Assembly: GCF_001687325.1 (NCBI RefSeq)
Contig: NZ_LZRD01000037.1
Location: 1 to 53,196, forward strand
Source of the DNA: Streptomyces sp. PTY087I2
GTDB lineage: Bacteria > Actinomycetota > Actinomycetes > Streptomycetales > Streptomycetaceae
DNA: 53,196 nucleotides
Direction: 5' to 3'
The translations under genes and the position numbers were made by a program. The notes below the pieces were generated by a model. It was not told the DNA's origin. It did not search any database and saw nothing but the letters and a program-made list of their open reading frames with translations. Below are positions 15,896 to 22,811 of the stretch, in pieces. Numbering within the stretch: the first letter of the stretch is position 1; every line of letters starts with the position of its first letter.

Positions 15896-16156
15896 GTGTA
15901 CGGCGAGAACGCCAGCTCGAATACGGAACGACCCTTACCCGTCCCGGACCCCGGGACCCTGCTCGCGGACACGAGCCGCGGTGACCGCGTGGGGGAGTTC
16001 CAGGGCGTCGCCGGCCCGTACTGGTCCCTCCGGCCGGTCGGCGGTGGGCGCGAATGGGAGGTCGAACCCCGTTACGTGCGGCCCGCGTTGCTCATGGAGC
16101 AGCTTCGGGCCCGTACCGCCCGGCTCAACGCCCGTAGCCGGGGGGAAGTGCTGTGA
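15896..16156 (+). CDS. Small hypothetical protein
   Basis: 86 residues from GTG after GAGAGGAG. Acidic/basic mix with no helix: GTLLADTSRGDRVGEFQGV, WSLRPVGGGREWEVEP, LLMEQLRARTARLNARSRGE. This type of protein recurs next to DUF5753/DUF397 sets in Streptomyces, where the middle looks like a small beta module. Stop overlaps the next GTG by four bases (GTGA), so it is co-translated. Confidence 0.75.
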   Translation: MYGENASSNTERPLPVPDPGTLLADTSRGDRVGEFQGVAGPYWSLRPVGGGREWEVEPRYVRPALLMEQLRARTARLNARSRGEVL

Positions 16157-16611
16157 GGGCGGGGCTCCCGGGCGCGGGCCGGGCGAGGGTGCTGGACTAC
16201 GTCGCCGCCGTCACGGCCAAGGCCGGTGGCCGGGCCCTCCCGCTCGGCGGGGTCGCTCTGCCGAACCGCCGGCTCGTTCTCCGCTGGCTCCGGCGGCAGG
16301 CACTGCGGCTGGCGGACGGGCACGGGCGGAATCTGCCTCAGGCCGCCCCGTGGCTCGGGGCCAGGGACGTCCGGCCGGTCGCCTTCCACGGCTCCGACGC
16401 CCCCGAGGCGCTCCGGGCCTGGGCGGGCGACCACGGCAGCCAGGACCACGCCCTGAGCGCGCTGGAATCCGGTCGACCCGCCCTGCTCACCGTGGTCGAC
16501 CCCTTCGTGGGGCTCCGCGTCACCCTCGGCGCGTGGCCCGTGGACCTGTGGGGGTGGACGGCGGCAGCCTCGGCGGACCACCCGTCCCCGCCTCGTACGG
16601 AAGGAGCCTGA
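16153..16611 (+). CDS. Hypothetical protein
   Basis: 152 residues, coupled to the gene before it. Begins GLPGAGRARVLDYVAAVTAK; central VLRWLRRQALRLADG is a basic helix; the end contains LLTVVDPFVGLRVTLG. No recognised family, signal or membrane segment. Four bases separate it from the next gene, so it is part of the same operon. Confidence 0.65.
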   Translation: MRAGLPGAGRARVLDYVAAVTAKAGGRALPLGGVALPNRRLVLRWLRRQALRLADGHGRNLPQAAPWLGARDVRPVAFHGSDAPEALRAWAGDHGSQDHALSALESGRPALLTVVDPFVGLRVTLGAWPVDLWGWTAAASADHPSPPRTEGA

Positions 16612-16615
16612 CCGC

Positions 16616-17107
16616 GTGCTGCAATGCACCGCCGTGACCCAAGTCCCGTACGCCGAAGCACTGCTGGCGCTCGCCACCATGGAAGGCGGGCCCGCGCATC
16701 CGCCCGATGCCGTGGAGCCGGAGGCCTTCGTCCTGTGCGAGCTGGGCGACCACGACGAGTCGGCCGAGCACGCCGCACACCTGTGGACCGCGGACACCCC
16801 GGACGACCAGGACCTGTGGCTCCTCTGGTCGGGGACCGGCGCCCACCGCGTCCACCGGCTCGACGCACTGCGCCTGTGCCCCGCCGTGCTCCGCGAGCTG
16901 GCGACCCGCACGGTGACCACGTGCGCGTACTTCGACCACCACCCCGGGCCGCACTCCTTCTCCGTGACCGACCCGCTCGGCGACCTCATCGCCGCACACG
17001 TCCACAGCGAGGTCCGGCGACTCGTCTCCGAGGGCGACGCTCCCGGCACGCCCGACGCCCCTGACGTACTCGGCACACCCGACGTACCCGACACCGACGC
17101 GCCCTGA
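16616..17107 (+). CDS. Hypothetical protein, paralogue of the next gene
   Basis: 163 residues from GTG after GGAAGGAG. Starts MLQCTAVT; inside are ALATMEGGPAHPPDA, FVLCELGDHDESAEHAAHLW and TCAYFDHHPGPHSFSVTDPL. Cys near residue 4, CEL, and a His/Asp-rich centre recur in the next gene at the same positions. The C-terminus is an acidic Pro/Asp repeat-like tail (PGTPDAPDVLGTPDVPDTDA). No family recognised. Lies in a run of same-strand genes with short gaps. Confidence 0.7.
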   Translation: MLQCTAVTQVPYAEALLALATMEGGPAHPPDAVEPEAFVLCELGDHDESAEHAAHLWTADTPDDQDLWLLWSGTGAHRVHRLDALRLCPAVLRELATRTVTTCAYFDHHPGPHSFSVTDPLGDLIAAHVHSEVRRLVSEGDAPGTPDAPDVLGTPDVPDTDAP

Positions 17108-17131
17108 CGGCGACCGGAGGATTCCCGCCCC

Positions 17132-17512
17132 ATGGACCAGTGCACCGCCGTGACCCTGCTGCCGCCCCCGGACTTCGTGCTCCGCCTCGCCGCCCCTCCC
17201 GGCGGCAGCCGCCCGGAAGCCGGACACCTCCTCTGCGAGCTGGCCGCCGACCACGACGGTGGCCACGCGATGGCGTTGTGGGACATCGACGCGAACCACA
17301 CCGCCGTCTGGGCCCGTTGGAGGGGCGAGCGGGCGATCCTGGCGGAGCTGGGCTGGTGCGGTGCCGTCGAGCCCCGGGGCGAGGACGCGTGCGGGCTGTT
17401 CGCGGGCCACCCGTCCGTCCATGACTGGGACATCGTCGATCCGACGCTCGCGGCGGTGGACGCCGTACTCGTGCGGGAGTTCCCGCATCTCTCCTCCGAT
17501 AGGGAGCGCTAG
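17132..17512 (+). CDS. Hypothetical protein, paralogue of the previous gene
   Basis: 126 residues with a GGAGG in front of the ATG. Shares with the upstream gene the MxQCTAVT start, an LLCEL...DHDGGHAMALW segment, and a late Cys-Gly...HPSVHDWDIVDPT stretch. It is shorter, lacking the acidic tail. Together the pair looks like a tandem duplication that has diverged. Function unknown. Confidence 0.7.
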   Translation: MDQCTAVTLLPPPDFVLRLAAPPGGSRPEAGHLLCELAADHDGGHAMALWDIDANHTAVWARWRGERAILAELGWCGAVEPRGEDACGLFAGHPSVHDWDIVDPTLAAVDAVLVREFPHLSSDRER

Positions 17513-17564
17513 AACGCTTCCTGTGCGCCCCTCCGTGCTCTTGACGAGCGCCGTCCTGCAACGG

Positions 17565-17577
17565 AACGCTCGTGCAT
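17565..17577 (+). repeat. 13-bp direct repeat AACGCTCGTGCAT, copy 1
   Basis: Located 33 bases before the next start codon and followed by GATGCAACC. The same 13 bases occur at 19207-19219. Candidate operator of the nearby DUF5753 regulator; no binding data. Confidence 0.45.
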
Positions 17578-17609
17578 GCTGATGCAACCCTCGACAGCGG
17601 GAGCTGATC

Positions 17610-17891
17610 ATGGTTTTACGGTTTCTCGGCATCGATCCTGATTCTCCGACCGACGAGTCGCCGACGATCTGGCTGCACGAGGAAACGGGAGATCTCCTGA
17701 TCCAGTCGTACAGAGCGACTGAGGCAGAAGTCGACGAATGTAAGGAAGTCGGCTCCGTTCCGGGACATTCCACCGATGTTCCGGGCCACGAGACGATCAT
17801 CCGGCTTCCGGCGGCCATGCTGGACTACCTTCCTGCTCGTCGGGAAGGCAATGACGGAGGAGAGGCGGGACGTGCAGCCCCCGGCGCGTGA
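17610..17891 (+). CDS. Small hypothetical protein
   Basis: 93 residues: MVLRFLGIDPDSPTDESPT, IWLHEETGDLLIQSYRATEA, HETIIRLPAAMLDYLPARRE. Soluble, acidic. Small proteins of this layout are often encoded directly upstream of DUF6879 and XRE/DUF5753 genes, as here. ATG is preceded by GGGAGC. Its 3' end overlaps the next gene by about 20 bases. No function can be given. Confidence 0.75.
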   Translation: MVLRFLGIDPDSPTDESPTIWLHEETGDLLIQSYRATEAEVDECKEVGSVPGHSTDVPGHETIIRLPAAMLDYLPARREGNDGGEAGRAAPGA

Positions 17892-18390
17892 CGCTCTGGC
17901 GCGTGCGCAACGATCGGCAGTCCACCTTGAGTTGCGTGATTCGTACATGCTCGACGACCCCGGGTACATCGCGTGGCGGCGAGGAGAGCGGCTGGACCGC
18001 GCCGAGCGGTCGGCCTGGTGGGGCGGCTGGCACGAAGCGGTGTACGAAGCCGTCGGCCGGGGCGTGGCAGTCCGGCGTGCCCGCGTCGTGTCCGAGCCGA
18101 TCAGCGACTATGTGCGGTACGAGTACGACAGCACGTTCACGAACATCGCGGCGGGTGAAGCGGTCCGTTGGCTGCCCAGGCGCAGGGCGACCGGCCTCGC
18201 CCTGCCCAGCACGGACTTCTGGGTGTTCGACGGGGATCAGGTTCTCTTCCACCACTTCACCGGAAACGGGCAGTTGGACGAGGACGGGCGGGAGTACACG
18301 GACGATCCGGCGCTGGTGAAGCTGTGCGCGGATGCCTTCGAGGCCGTGTGGGAACGTGCTGCGCCGCATGAGCAGTACCGGCCCCGCTGA
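17872..18390 (+). CDS. DUF6879-like protein
   Basis: 172 residues from a GTG nine bases after GGAGGAG; an ATG at 17851 is only two bases from its ribosome site. Contains ARDALARAQRSAVHLELRDS, GYIAWRRGERLDRAERSAWW, SEPISDYVRYEYDSTFTNI and FWVFDGDQVLFHHFTGNGQL. These match the pattern of DUF6879 proteins, a family almost always found next to DUF5753 regulators in Streptomyces. Role unknown. The following regulator starts 12 bases downstream. Confidence 0.85.
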   Translation: MQPPARDALARAQRSAVHLELRDSYMLDDPGYIAWRRGERLDRAERSAWWGGWHEAVYEAVGRGVAVRRARVVSEPISDYVRYEYDSTFTNIAAGEAVRWLPRRRATGLALPSTDFWVFDGDQVLFHHFTGNGQLDEDGREYTDDPALVKLCADAFEAVWERAAPHEQYRPR

Positions 18391-18402
18391 TCCCGTCCCA
18401 CC

Positions 18403-19251
18403 ATGGCCGAATCTCCTTCCTCAAGTGCTCAGCAGGCCCGGCGCATTCTCGCGGATCGGTTTGCCGGCCTCTGCCGGGACGCCGGGCTGACCGGGCGCGA
18501 GATCGCTGTGCGCTGTGGCTGGCACCCGTCGAAGTCGTCGCGGATCATGAACGCCCGCACACCTCCGTCCGCCGGTGATATCCGGGCCTGGTGCCGGGCG
18601 TGCGGGGCGGAGGACCAGACCGCCGATCTCCTCGCGTCGCTCCGGAACGCCGAGGGCATGTGGATCGGCTGGAAGCGGATGGAGCAAGCCGGGCTCAAGC
18701 AGGCGCAGCAAGCGCGATCGCCGCTGTTCGAACGCACCCGTCGCTTCCGGTCCTACTCGTCCTGGTTGGTGCCGGGGCTGATCCAGACACGCGGATACAC
18801 CGAGGCGGTGCTGCGCGCCGTTCAGCGACGCCGCGTCGAGGTCGATGATGTGGCCGAGGCGGTGGCCGCACGCGTGGAGCGGCAGCGCGTGCTGTACGAG
18901 GGCGGGCGCCGATTCGCTTTCCTCATCGAGGAGTCGGTGCTGCGGAACGGCATCGGCGGAACGGACGTCCTCGTCGGGCAGCTCGGCCATCTGCTCACCG
19001 TGGGTTCTCTGCCCAACGTCAGTCTGGGTGTGGTTCCGATGGCCGCGGGCCGTTCCAGGATGCCCGTGGAAGGATTCTGGATCTTCGACGCCTCACAGAC
19101 CAATGTCGAGCTGGTCTCCGGGTACCTCACGATCACCCAGCCCAGTGAAGTCGCGATGTACGCCGATACGTTCTCCCAACTGGCGGAGATGGCTGTTTAC
19201 GGCGTAAACGCTCGTGCATTGATCACGGCTGCTCTCGACTCTCTCCGGTGA
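18403..19251 (+). CDS. XRE-family helix-turn-helix regulator with DUF5753 domain
   Basis: 282 residues. HTH at ~15-60: LADRFAGLCRDAGLTGREIA, VRCGWHPSKSSRIMNAR. DUF5753 region from ~115: SYSSWLVPGLIQTRGYTEAV, ARVERQRVLYEGGRRFAFLI, ESVLRNGIGG, LPNVSLGVVPMAAGR, GFWIFDASQTNVELVSGYLT. It is a second member of the class seen at 15 kb but only distantly similar. It forms an operon with the DUF6879-like gene and lies before the peptide/methyltransferase pair. It may control them, perhaps through the repeated AACGCTCGTGCAT sites. Confidence 0.92.
   Translation: MAESPSSSAQQARRILADRFAGLCRDAGLTGREIAVRCGWHPSKSSRIMNARTPPSAGDIRAWCRACGAEDQTADLLASLRNAEGMWIGWKRMEQAGLKQAQQARSPLFERTRRFRSYSSWLVPGLIQTRGYTEAVLRAVQRRRVEVDDVAEAVAARVERQRVLYEGGRRFAFLIEESVLRNGIGGTDVLVGQLGHLLTVGSLPNVSLGVVPMAAGRSRMPVEGFWIFDASQTNVELVSGYLTITQPSEVAMYADTFSQLAEMAVYGVNARALITAALDSLR
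19207..19219 (+). repeat. 13-bp direct repeat AACGCTCGTGCAT, copy 2
   Basis: Inside the last codons of the DUF5753 regulator, followed 38 bases later by TGCAACCGCATGCAAC, and about 130 bases upstream of the 43-residue peptide gene. Identical to the copy at 17565-17577. Confidence 0.45.
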
Positions 19252-19345
19252 ATCCGTGCAACCGCATGCAACAACGTAGCTACCCTGCCCGATCCTTCCT
19301 TACGGTCACTTCATCGAAACGGCCGACCGAGAGGAACGGGCAGCC

Positions 19346-19477
19346 ATGGGTTGGGGAACAGGCAAAGGCGGCGGTGGTGGCGACGGAAAGCACTCGGGCG
19401 GCAAGGATCCGGGCACGGCCAAGCCGTCCTCGGACACCGCCAAGCCTGCGCCGGGGCCGAAGCACAAAGGGAAGTAG
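19346..19477 (+). CDS. 43-residue Gly/Lys-rich peptide, possible RiPP precursor or remnant
   Basis: MGWGTGKGGGGGDGKHSGGK, then DPGTAKPSSDTAKPAPGPKH and a basic end KGK. No Cys, one Trp. A GAGAGG lies about ten bases upstream. The following methyltransferase starts 11 bases after its stop, so they are probably co-translated. The methyltransferase belongs to the class that accompanies ATP-grasp-modified peptides, which makes this a candidate substrate; but the usual precursor core motifs are not visible, so it could equally be a decayed precursor tail or a small basic protein. Confidence 0.6.
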   Translation: MGWGTGKGGGGGDGKHSGGKDPGTAKPSSDTAKPAPGPKHKGK

Positions 19478-19488
19478 GCACACCGCAG

Positions 19489-20703
19489 ATGGAGCTGAAC
19501 GCACCGGACGAGCAGACCGGCGTCGTGTCCGCCATGAGCGCCGGCCTGCTGGGCTCGGTGAACGAGAGCCTCGGTGCTCCCATGGCCCCGGTCTGGGAAG
19601 CCGCCTTCCGGGGCGTACCCCGGCACGCGTTCCTGCCCGGGACCGTCTGGGTGGGGGACGACCTGGTGGAGTGTGACCGGGCGACGGCCCCGGCGGAGTG
19701 GCTGCGGCACGCCTACGCCGACACCGCCGTCGTCACCCAGGTCAATGACGGGGACACTGCCGCACCGGGGGAGCGCTGGGCCTCGTGCTCGGCCTCCGCC
19801 CCGTCCATCGTCTTCCGCATGCTCGACCTGCTGGACGTACGGGCGGGCCACCGCGTTCTGGAGATCGGCACCGGCACCGGGTGGAGCGCGGCGCTGCTCG
19901 CGCACCGCCTCGGGCCGGGCCGGGTGACCACCATCGAGGTCGACCCGGAGTTGGCGGCGACCGCGGCGGGCCGCCTTGAGGGCGCGGGGCTGGATGTACG
20001 GGCGGTCCAGGGCGACGGGGCCCGGGGCCAGGAGGCCGACGAACCCTACGACCGGGTGATCGCGACCTGCTCCGTACGGACAGTTCCTCCGGCGTGGATC
20101 GCGCAGACCCGGCCGGGCGGCGCAGTCCTCGTGCCCTGGGAGTCGCCATGGTTCTGCTACGGGCTGCTCAGGCTCACCGTGGACGGTTACGGCGGCGCCT
20201 CGGGGTCTTTCTCCCCGCACTCGGCGTTCATGCTGATGCGGGGGCAGCGTACGGACCTGCGGATCTACCGCGATGTGGTGTGTGACAGCCACGTGCCCAC
20301 GGAGTCCTCCACCCGGCTGACTCCCTGGGCGGTCGCCGGCGAGGACTGGGCCGCCCAGTTCGCGATCGGTCTCCAGTTGCCCCACGTGTGGCGGACTTGG
20401 CACGAGAACCCCGATGTGGAGGGTGTCGACTTCCGGCTGTGGCTGGCCACCACCGACGCGACCTCCTGGGCCGCCGTGGACGTGGACGGGCGGACCGCCG
20501 ACCGCTTCACCGTGTGGGAGCACGGGCCCGACCGATTGTGGGAGGCAGTCGAGGCCGCGTACAGCTGGTGGCGCGAGGCCGGGCAGCCCGGACCGGAGCG
20601 GTTCGGGCTGACCATCACTCCCGACGGCACTCATGTGCCGTGGTTGGACACGCCGGACACCCCGGCGCCTGTTCGCATGCTTCGCGATGGGTATTCCCGT
20701 TGA
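19489..20703 (+). CDS. PIMT-like methyltransferase of the ATP-grasp peptide (graspetide) maturation class
   Basis: 404 residues. Protein-L-isoaspartate O-methyltransferase fold: motif I LEIGTGTGWSAALLAHRLG (residues ~123-141), motif II TIEVDPELAATAAGRLEGAG, and YDRVIATCSVRTVPPAWIAQ followed by TRPGGAVLVPW. The segment before motif I (SCSASAPSIVFRMLDLLDV) and the long C-terminal domain (FSPHSAFMLMRGQR onward) match the pattern of methyltransferases in graspetide clusters, where they methylate an Asp to give an aspartimide or isoaspartate. No ATP-grasp ligase is visible in the window, so this is an orphan. The start is the first ATG in frame; ribosome site spacing is long. Confidence 0.88.
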   Translation: MELNAPDEQTGVVSAMSAGLLGSVNESLGAPMAPVWEAAFRGVPRHAFLPGTVWVGDDLVECDRATAPAEWLRHAYADTAVVTQVNDGDTAAPGERWASCSASAPSIVFRMLDLLDVRAGHRVLEIGTGTGWSAALLAHRLGPGRVTTIEVDPELAATAAGRLEGAGLDVRAVQGDGARGQEADEPYDRVIATCSVRTVPPAWIAQTRPGGAVLVPWESPWFCYGLLRLTVDGYGGASGSFSPHSAFMLMRGQRTDLRIYRDVVCDSHVPTESSTRLTPWAVAGEDWAAQFAIGLQLPHVWRTWHENPDVEGVDFRLWLATTDATSWAAVDVDGRTADRFTVWEHGPDRLWEAVEAAYSWWREAGQPGPERFGLTITPDGTHVPWLDTPDTPAPVRMLRDGYSR

Positions 20704-20728
20704 ACAGGTCGTAGGGCACCGCCATACT
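20700..20728 (+). promoter_or_regulatory. Sigma70-type promoter, leaderless
   Basis: TTGAAC, 17-base spacer, CATACT. The -10 element ends six bases before the ATG of the next gene, which has no Shine-Dalgarno sequence, so transcription probably starts at the ATG. Confidence 0.6.
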
Positions 20729-20734
20729 CCCGCC

Positions 20735-21130
20735 ATGACCAATGCCTTGTCGCCCGGAGTCGTCGAGCGGGTTCGGGACGGACCTTGGTACCGCGTCCGC
20801 ACAGATCGATTCGAGGCGTCGTTCGTGCTTGGTGCGGACGAGGTGCTGGAAGACGTCTGCAACATCGACGTAGAGGTGCGGATGTCGGCGGACGGCTCCC
20901 GCTGGACCGCGACCGTCTTCACTCTCGACGAGGTCCAGCGGCTGATGGAGAAGGGCTCCCGCACGGGCGAGGATCTGGGCGGACGCTACTTCTGGTGCTA
21001 CGACGGTCTGATCGTCCGCGATCCCGGCATCGACAACATCATCGAGGTGCTCATAGGCCTGCTCGACGAGGGTGACTTCTGGCAGATTCTTCAGCGCATC
21101 GACGACGAGGGCAACCTGGGCGAGGCCTGA
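20735..21130 (+). CDS. Hypothetical soluble protein
   Basis: 131 residues: SPGVVERVRDGPWYRVRTDR, GADEVLEDVCNIDVEVRMSA, WTATVFTLDEVQRLMEKGSR, GLIVRDPGIDNIIEVLIGLL. Acidic, mixed alpha/beta, no signal. It resembles small Streptomyces proteins of unknown role found as single genes. Own promoter, leaderless by position; ends at a bidirectional terminator shared with the convergent glycan operon. Confidence 0.8.
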   Translation: MTNALSPGVVERVRDGPWYRVRTDRFEASFVLGADEVLEDVCNIDVEVRMSADGSRWTATVFTLDEVQRLMEKGSRTGEDLGGRYFWCYDGLIVRDPGIDNIIEVLIGLLDEGDFWQILQRIDDEGNLGEA

Positions 21131-21132
21131 TC

Positions 21133-21170
21133 CCGGCGCGGGGGCCACCGGGACAGCGCCCCCGTGCCGG
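21133..21170. terminator. Bidirectional hairpin terminator
   Basis: Arms CCGGCGCGGGGGC and GCCCCCGTGCCGG, 13 bp with one G-T pair, loop of 12. Lies between two convergent genes. Confidence 0.8.
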
Positions 21171-21195
21171 CAAGGCTCTCTCCGTATCCTCGGCC

Positions 21196-22659
21196 TCAGA
21201 TCGAGAACCGCTCCCGCTCCAGCAGCGGACGCACCCGGGACCGGAAACCCCCCGTGCGGAACGGGCGTTGCAGCAGGCCCGGGCGTAGCTCCTGGGCGAG
21301 TGCGGCGGCGATCATGCCCTGGTCCAGCGCGAGCATGAAGTCGCTGACCCGGCCCGTGGACACGTTCACCGAGTCGCGGAAGCCGAGGCCGTCCTCGTAC
21401 GCGCCGAAGTCCCGCTCCAGTGCGCGCAGGTTGGCCACCGCCTCCCGGCGGGCGTACGGGAGGGCCAGGAACGAGGCGTGCGGGGTGACGACTCCGTTGG
21501 TGAACGCCGAGGGTGGGGGCAGGGGTTCGCCGTCCGTGGTGTGCGTGCGGTCCGTGTTGGAGGCGTAGCCGTCCACCTGCATGCCGAGCGCGTCGACCCC
21601 GTACTCCTGGTAGCCGTCCTCGGGGACGTTGGCGGGGGAGAAGCCCCAGTAGCCGTACCGCGCCTCCCGCAGGCCGTGGTCGATCTGGCCGCGTACGTAA
21701 CGCTGATGGGTCACGCCCCACGCGCGCGGCGACCACTCCGGCTCCGGTACGAACAGCGGCACCATCAGCGCCTCGAACATCGAGCCGCCCCAGGTGGGCA
21801 CCACCTTCCGGCCGCGGTGCGTGTAGTGGCCGTTCCATACGCGTACGCCGTCGACCGTGACGTAGCCGCCGCCCGGCCTCTGCTCCTGCTCGTGCTCCGG
21901 CAGCATCGTGCGCAGCAGGTGCCAGTAGTGGTCGCCGGGGAGCGAGCCGTCGGCTATGCCCAGGTAACTCGCCATGCGGGGCTCGGTGTTGAGCGCGCCG
22001 TAGTGGTGCGGGGTCGGTTCCTCCGTGTCCGTCCAGACGCCGCCGCGCAGCTGGCCGGGGCCCGCCACCGGGTCGGCCGGGTCGTACGGCGTGTAGAAGT
22101 ACGACCAGTCGGCCGTGGCCAGGATGCGGTCGATGCGGGCGCATAGCGTCGGTGCCGCGTCGGCGGCTATCCGTAGGCCCGTCACCAGCCACGCGTTGTC
22201 CACGGAGGACAGGAACGGGCGCACCGGGGCGCCCGTGCCGGGCCACTCCGTCAGCACCGAACCGTCGTGTGCGTCGTACCAGTTGAGCCAGAAGCCGTGG
22301 TGGCGCTCCAGCTTCTCGACCGCCGTGACCGTACGGGTCAGGGACCGGAGCATCGCCCCCTCGCCGATCACCCCCAGGCCTGCCGCCGCCACCGTCGACC
22401 ACAGGCCGCAGCCGATGTTGGTCGGGGAGGTCTGAGGGGACTGGGTGGGGGCTGCCTCGCTCCTGAGGTCGATCTTGTCGGTGACCAGGCCGAAGTCGGT
22501 CGTCATCGCCTCGATCGAGCGGTACGTGTCGACGAACCAGGTCCGAAGGAGACGCGGGTCGGCGGGGGAGGCCGCCGCTGCTGCGGGGGCTGTTACGGCT
22601 CCGAGCGACAGGGCCGCGGCCCCGGTCCCTGCGGCGGTGAGAAACGTGCGACGGTCCAT
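21196..22659 (-). CDS. Tat-exported Glycoamylase/GH144-like glycoside hydrolase
   Basis: 487 residues. Twin-arginine signal MDRRTFLTAAGTGAAALSLG, cleaved near AAAAAS. The mature part shows the (alpha/alpha)6 Glycoamylase-like pattern (PF10091/DUF3131 type): TSPTNIGCGLWSTVAAAGLG, HHGFWLNWYDAHDGS, PFLSSVDNAWLVTGL, TEPRMASYLGIADG, VPTWGGSMFEALMVPLFVPE, RYGYWGFSPANVPEDGY and LDQGMIAAAL. The characterised relatives are GH144 endo-beta-1,2-glucanases. Last gene of the five-gene operon; it would cleave polymer outside the cell for the transporter. Substrate is inferred, since the same fold has several uncharacterised branches. RBS GGGGGAGAGG-like purines lie upstream. Confidence 0.82.
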   Translation of the reverse strand: MDRRTFLTAAGTGAAALSLGAVTAPAAAAASPADPRLLRTWFVDTYRSIEAMTTDFGLVTDKIDLRSEAAPTQSPQTSPTNIGCGLWSTVAAAGLGVIGEGAMLRSLTRTVTAVEKLERHHGFWLNWYDAHDGSVLTEWPGTGAPVRPFLSSVDNAWLVTGLRIAADAAPTLCARIDRILATADWSYFYTPYDPADPVAGPGQLRGGVWTDTEEPTPHHYGALNTEPRMASYLGIADGSLPGDHYWHLLRTMLPEHEQEQRPGGGYVTVDGVRVWNGHYTHRGRKVVPTWGGSMFEALMVPLFVPEPEWSPRAWGVTHQRYVRGQIDHGLREARYGYWGFSPANVPEDGYQEYGVDALGMQVDGYASNTDRTHTTDGEPLPPPSAFTNGVVTPHASFLALPYARREAVANLRALERDFGAYEDGLGFRDSVNVSTGRVSDFMLALDQGMIAAALAQELRPGLLQRPFRTGGFRSRVRPLLERERFSI

Positions 22660-22716
22660 CGGTCCGGCTCCTGGTGGCAGAAGGGGGAGAGGGGAACAGT
22701 GCTCGTGCGGGCGGCT

Positions 22717-22780
22717 CGGGAGCCGGCGGTCGTCAGGTTCCGCCGGCTCCCGGGCCGGAGGGAGCCGTCAGGTGGCTCCC
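22717..22780 (-). terminator. Two intercistronic hairpins between GH1 and GH144-like genes
   Basis: First: perfect 13-bp stem CGGGAGCCGGCGG / CCGCCGGCTCCCG, 10-base loop (22717-22752). Second: GGGAGCC / GGCTCCC, 7-base loop (22760-22780). They fall inside the operon, so they are more likely attenuators or mRNA-end stabilisers than full stops. Confidence 0.65.
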
Positions 22781-22811
22781 CGTATCAAGGGCGCGCGAAC
22801 GCGCGGGTGAA

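Noticed and set aside
22717..22780. True end of the glycan operon before the GH144-like gene
   Set aside because: No promoter was evident in the 150-base gap and the genes are co-directional and functionally linked; the hairpins are more likely intercistronic attenuators.
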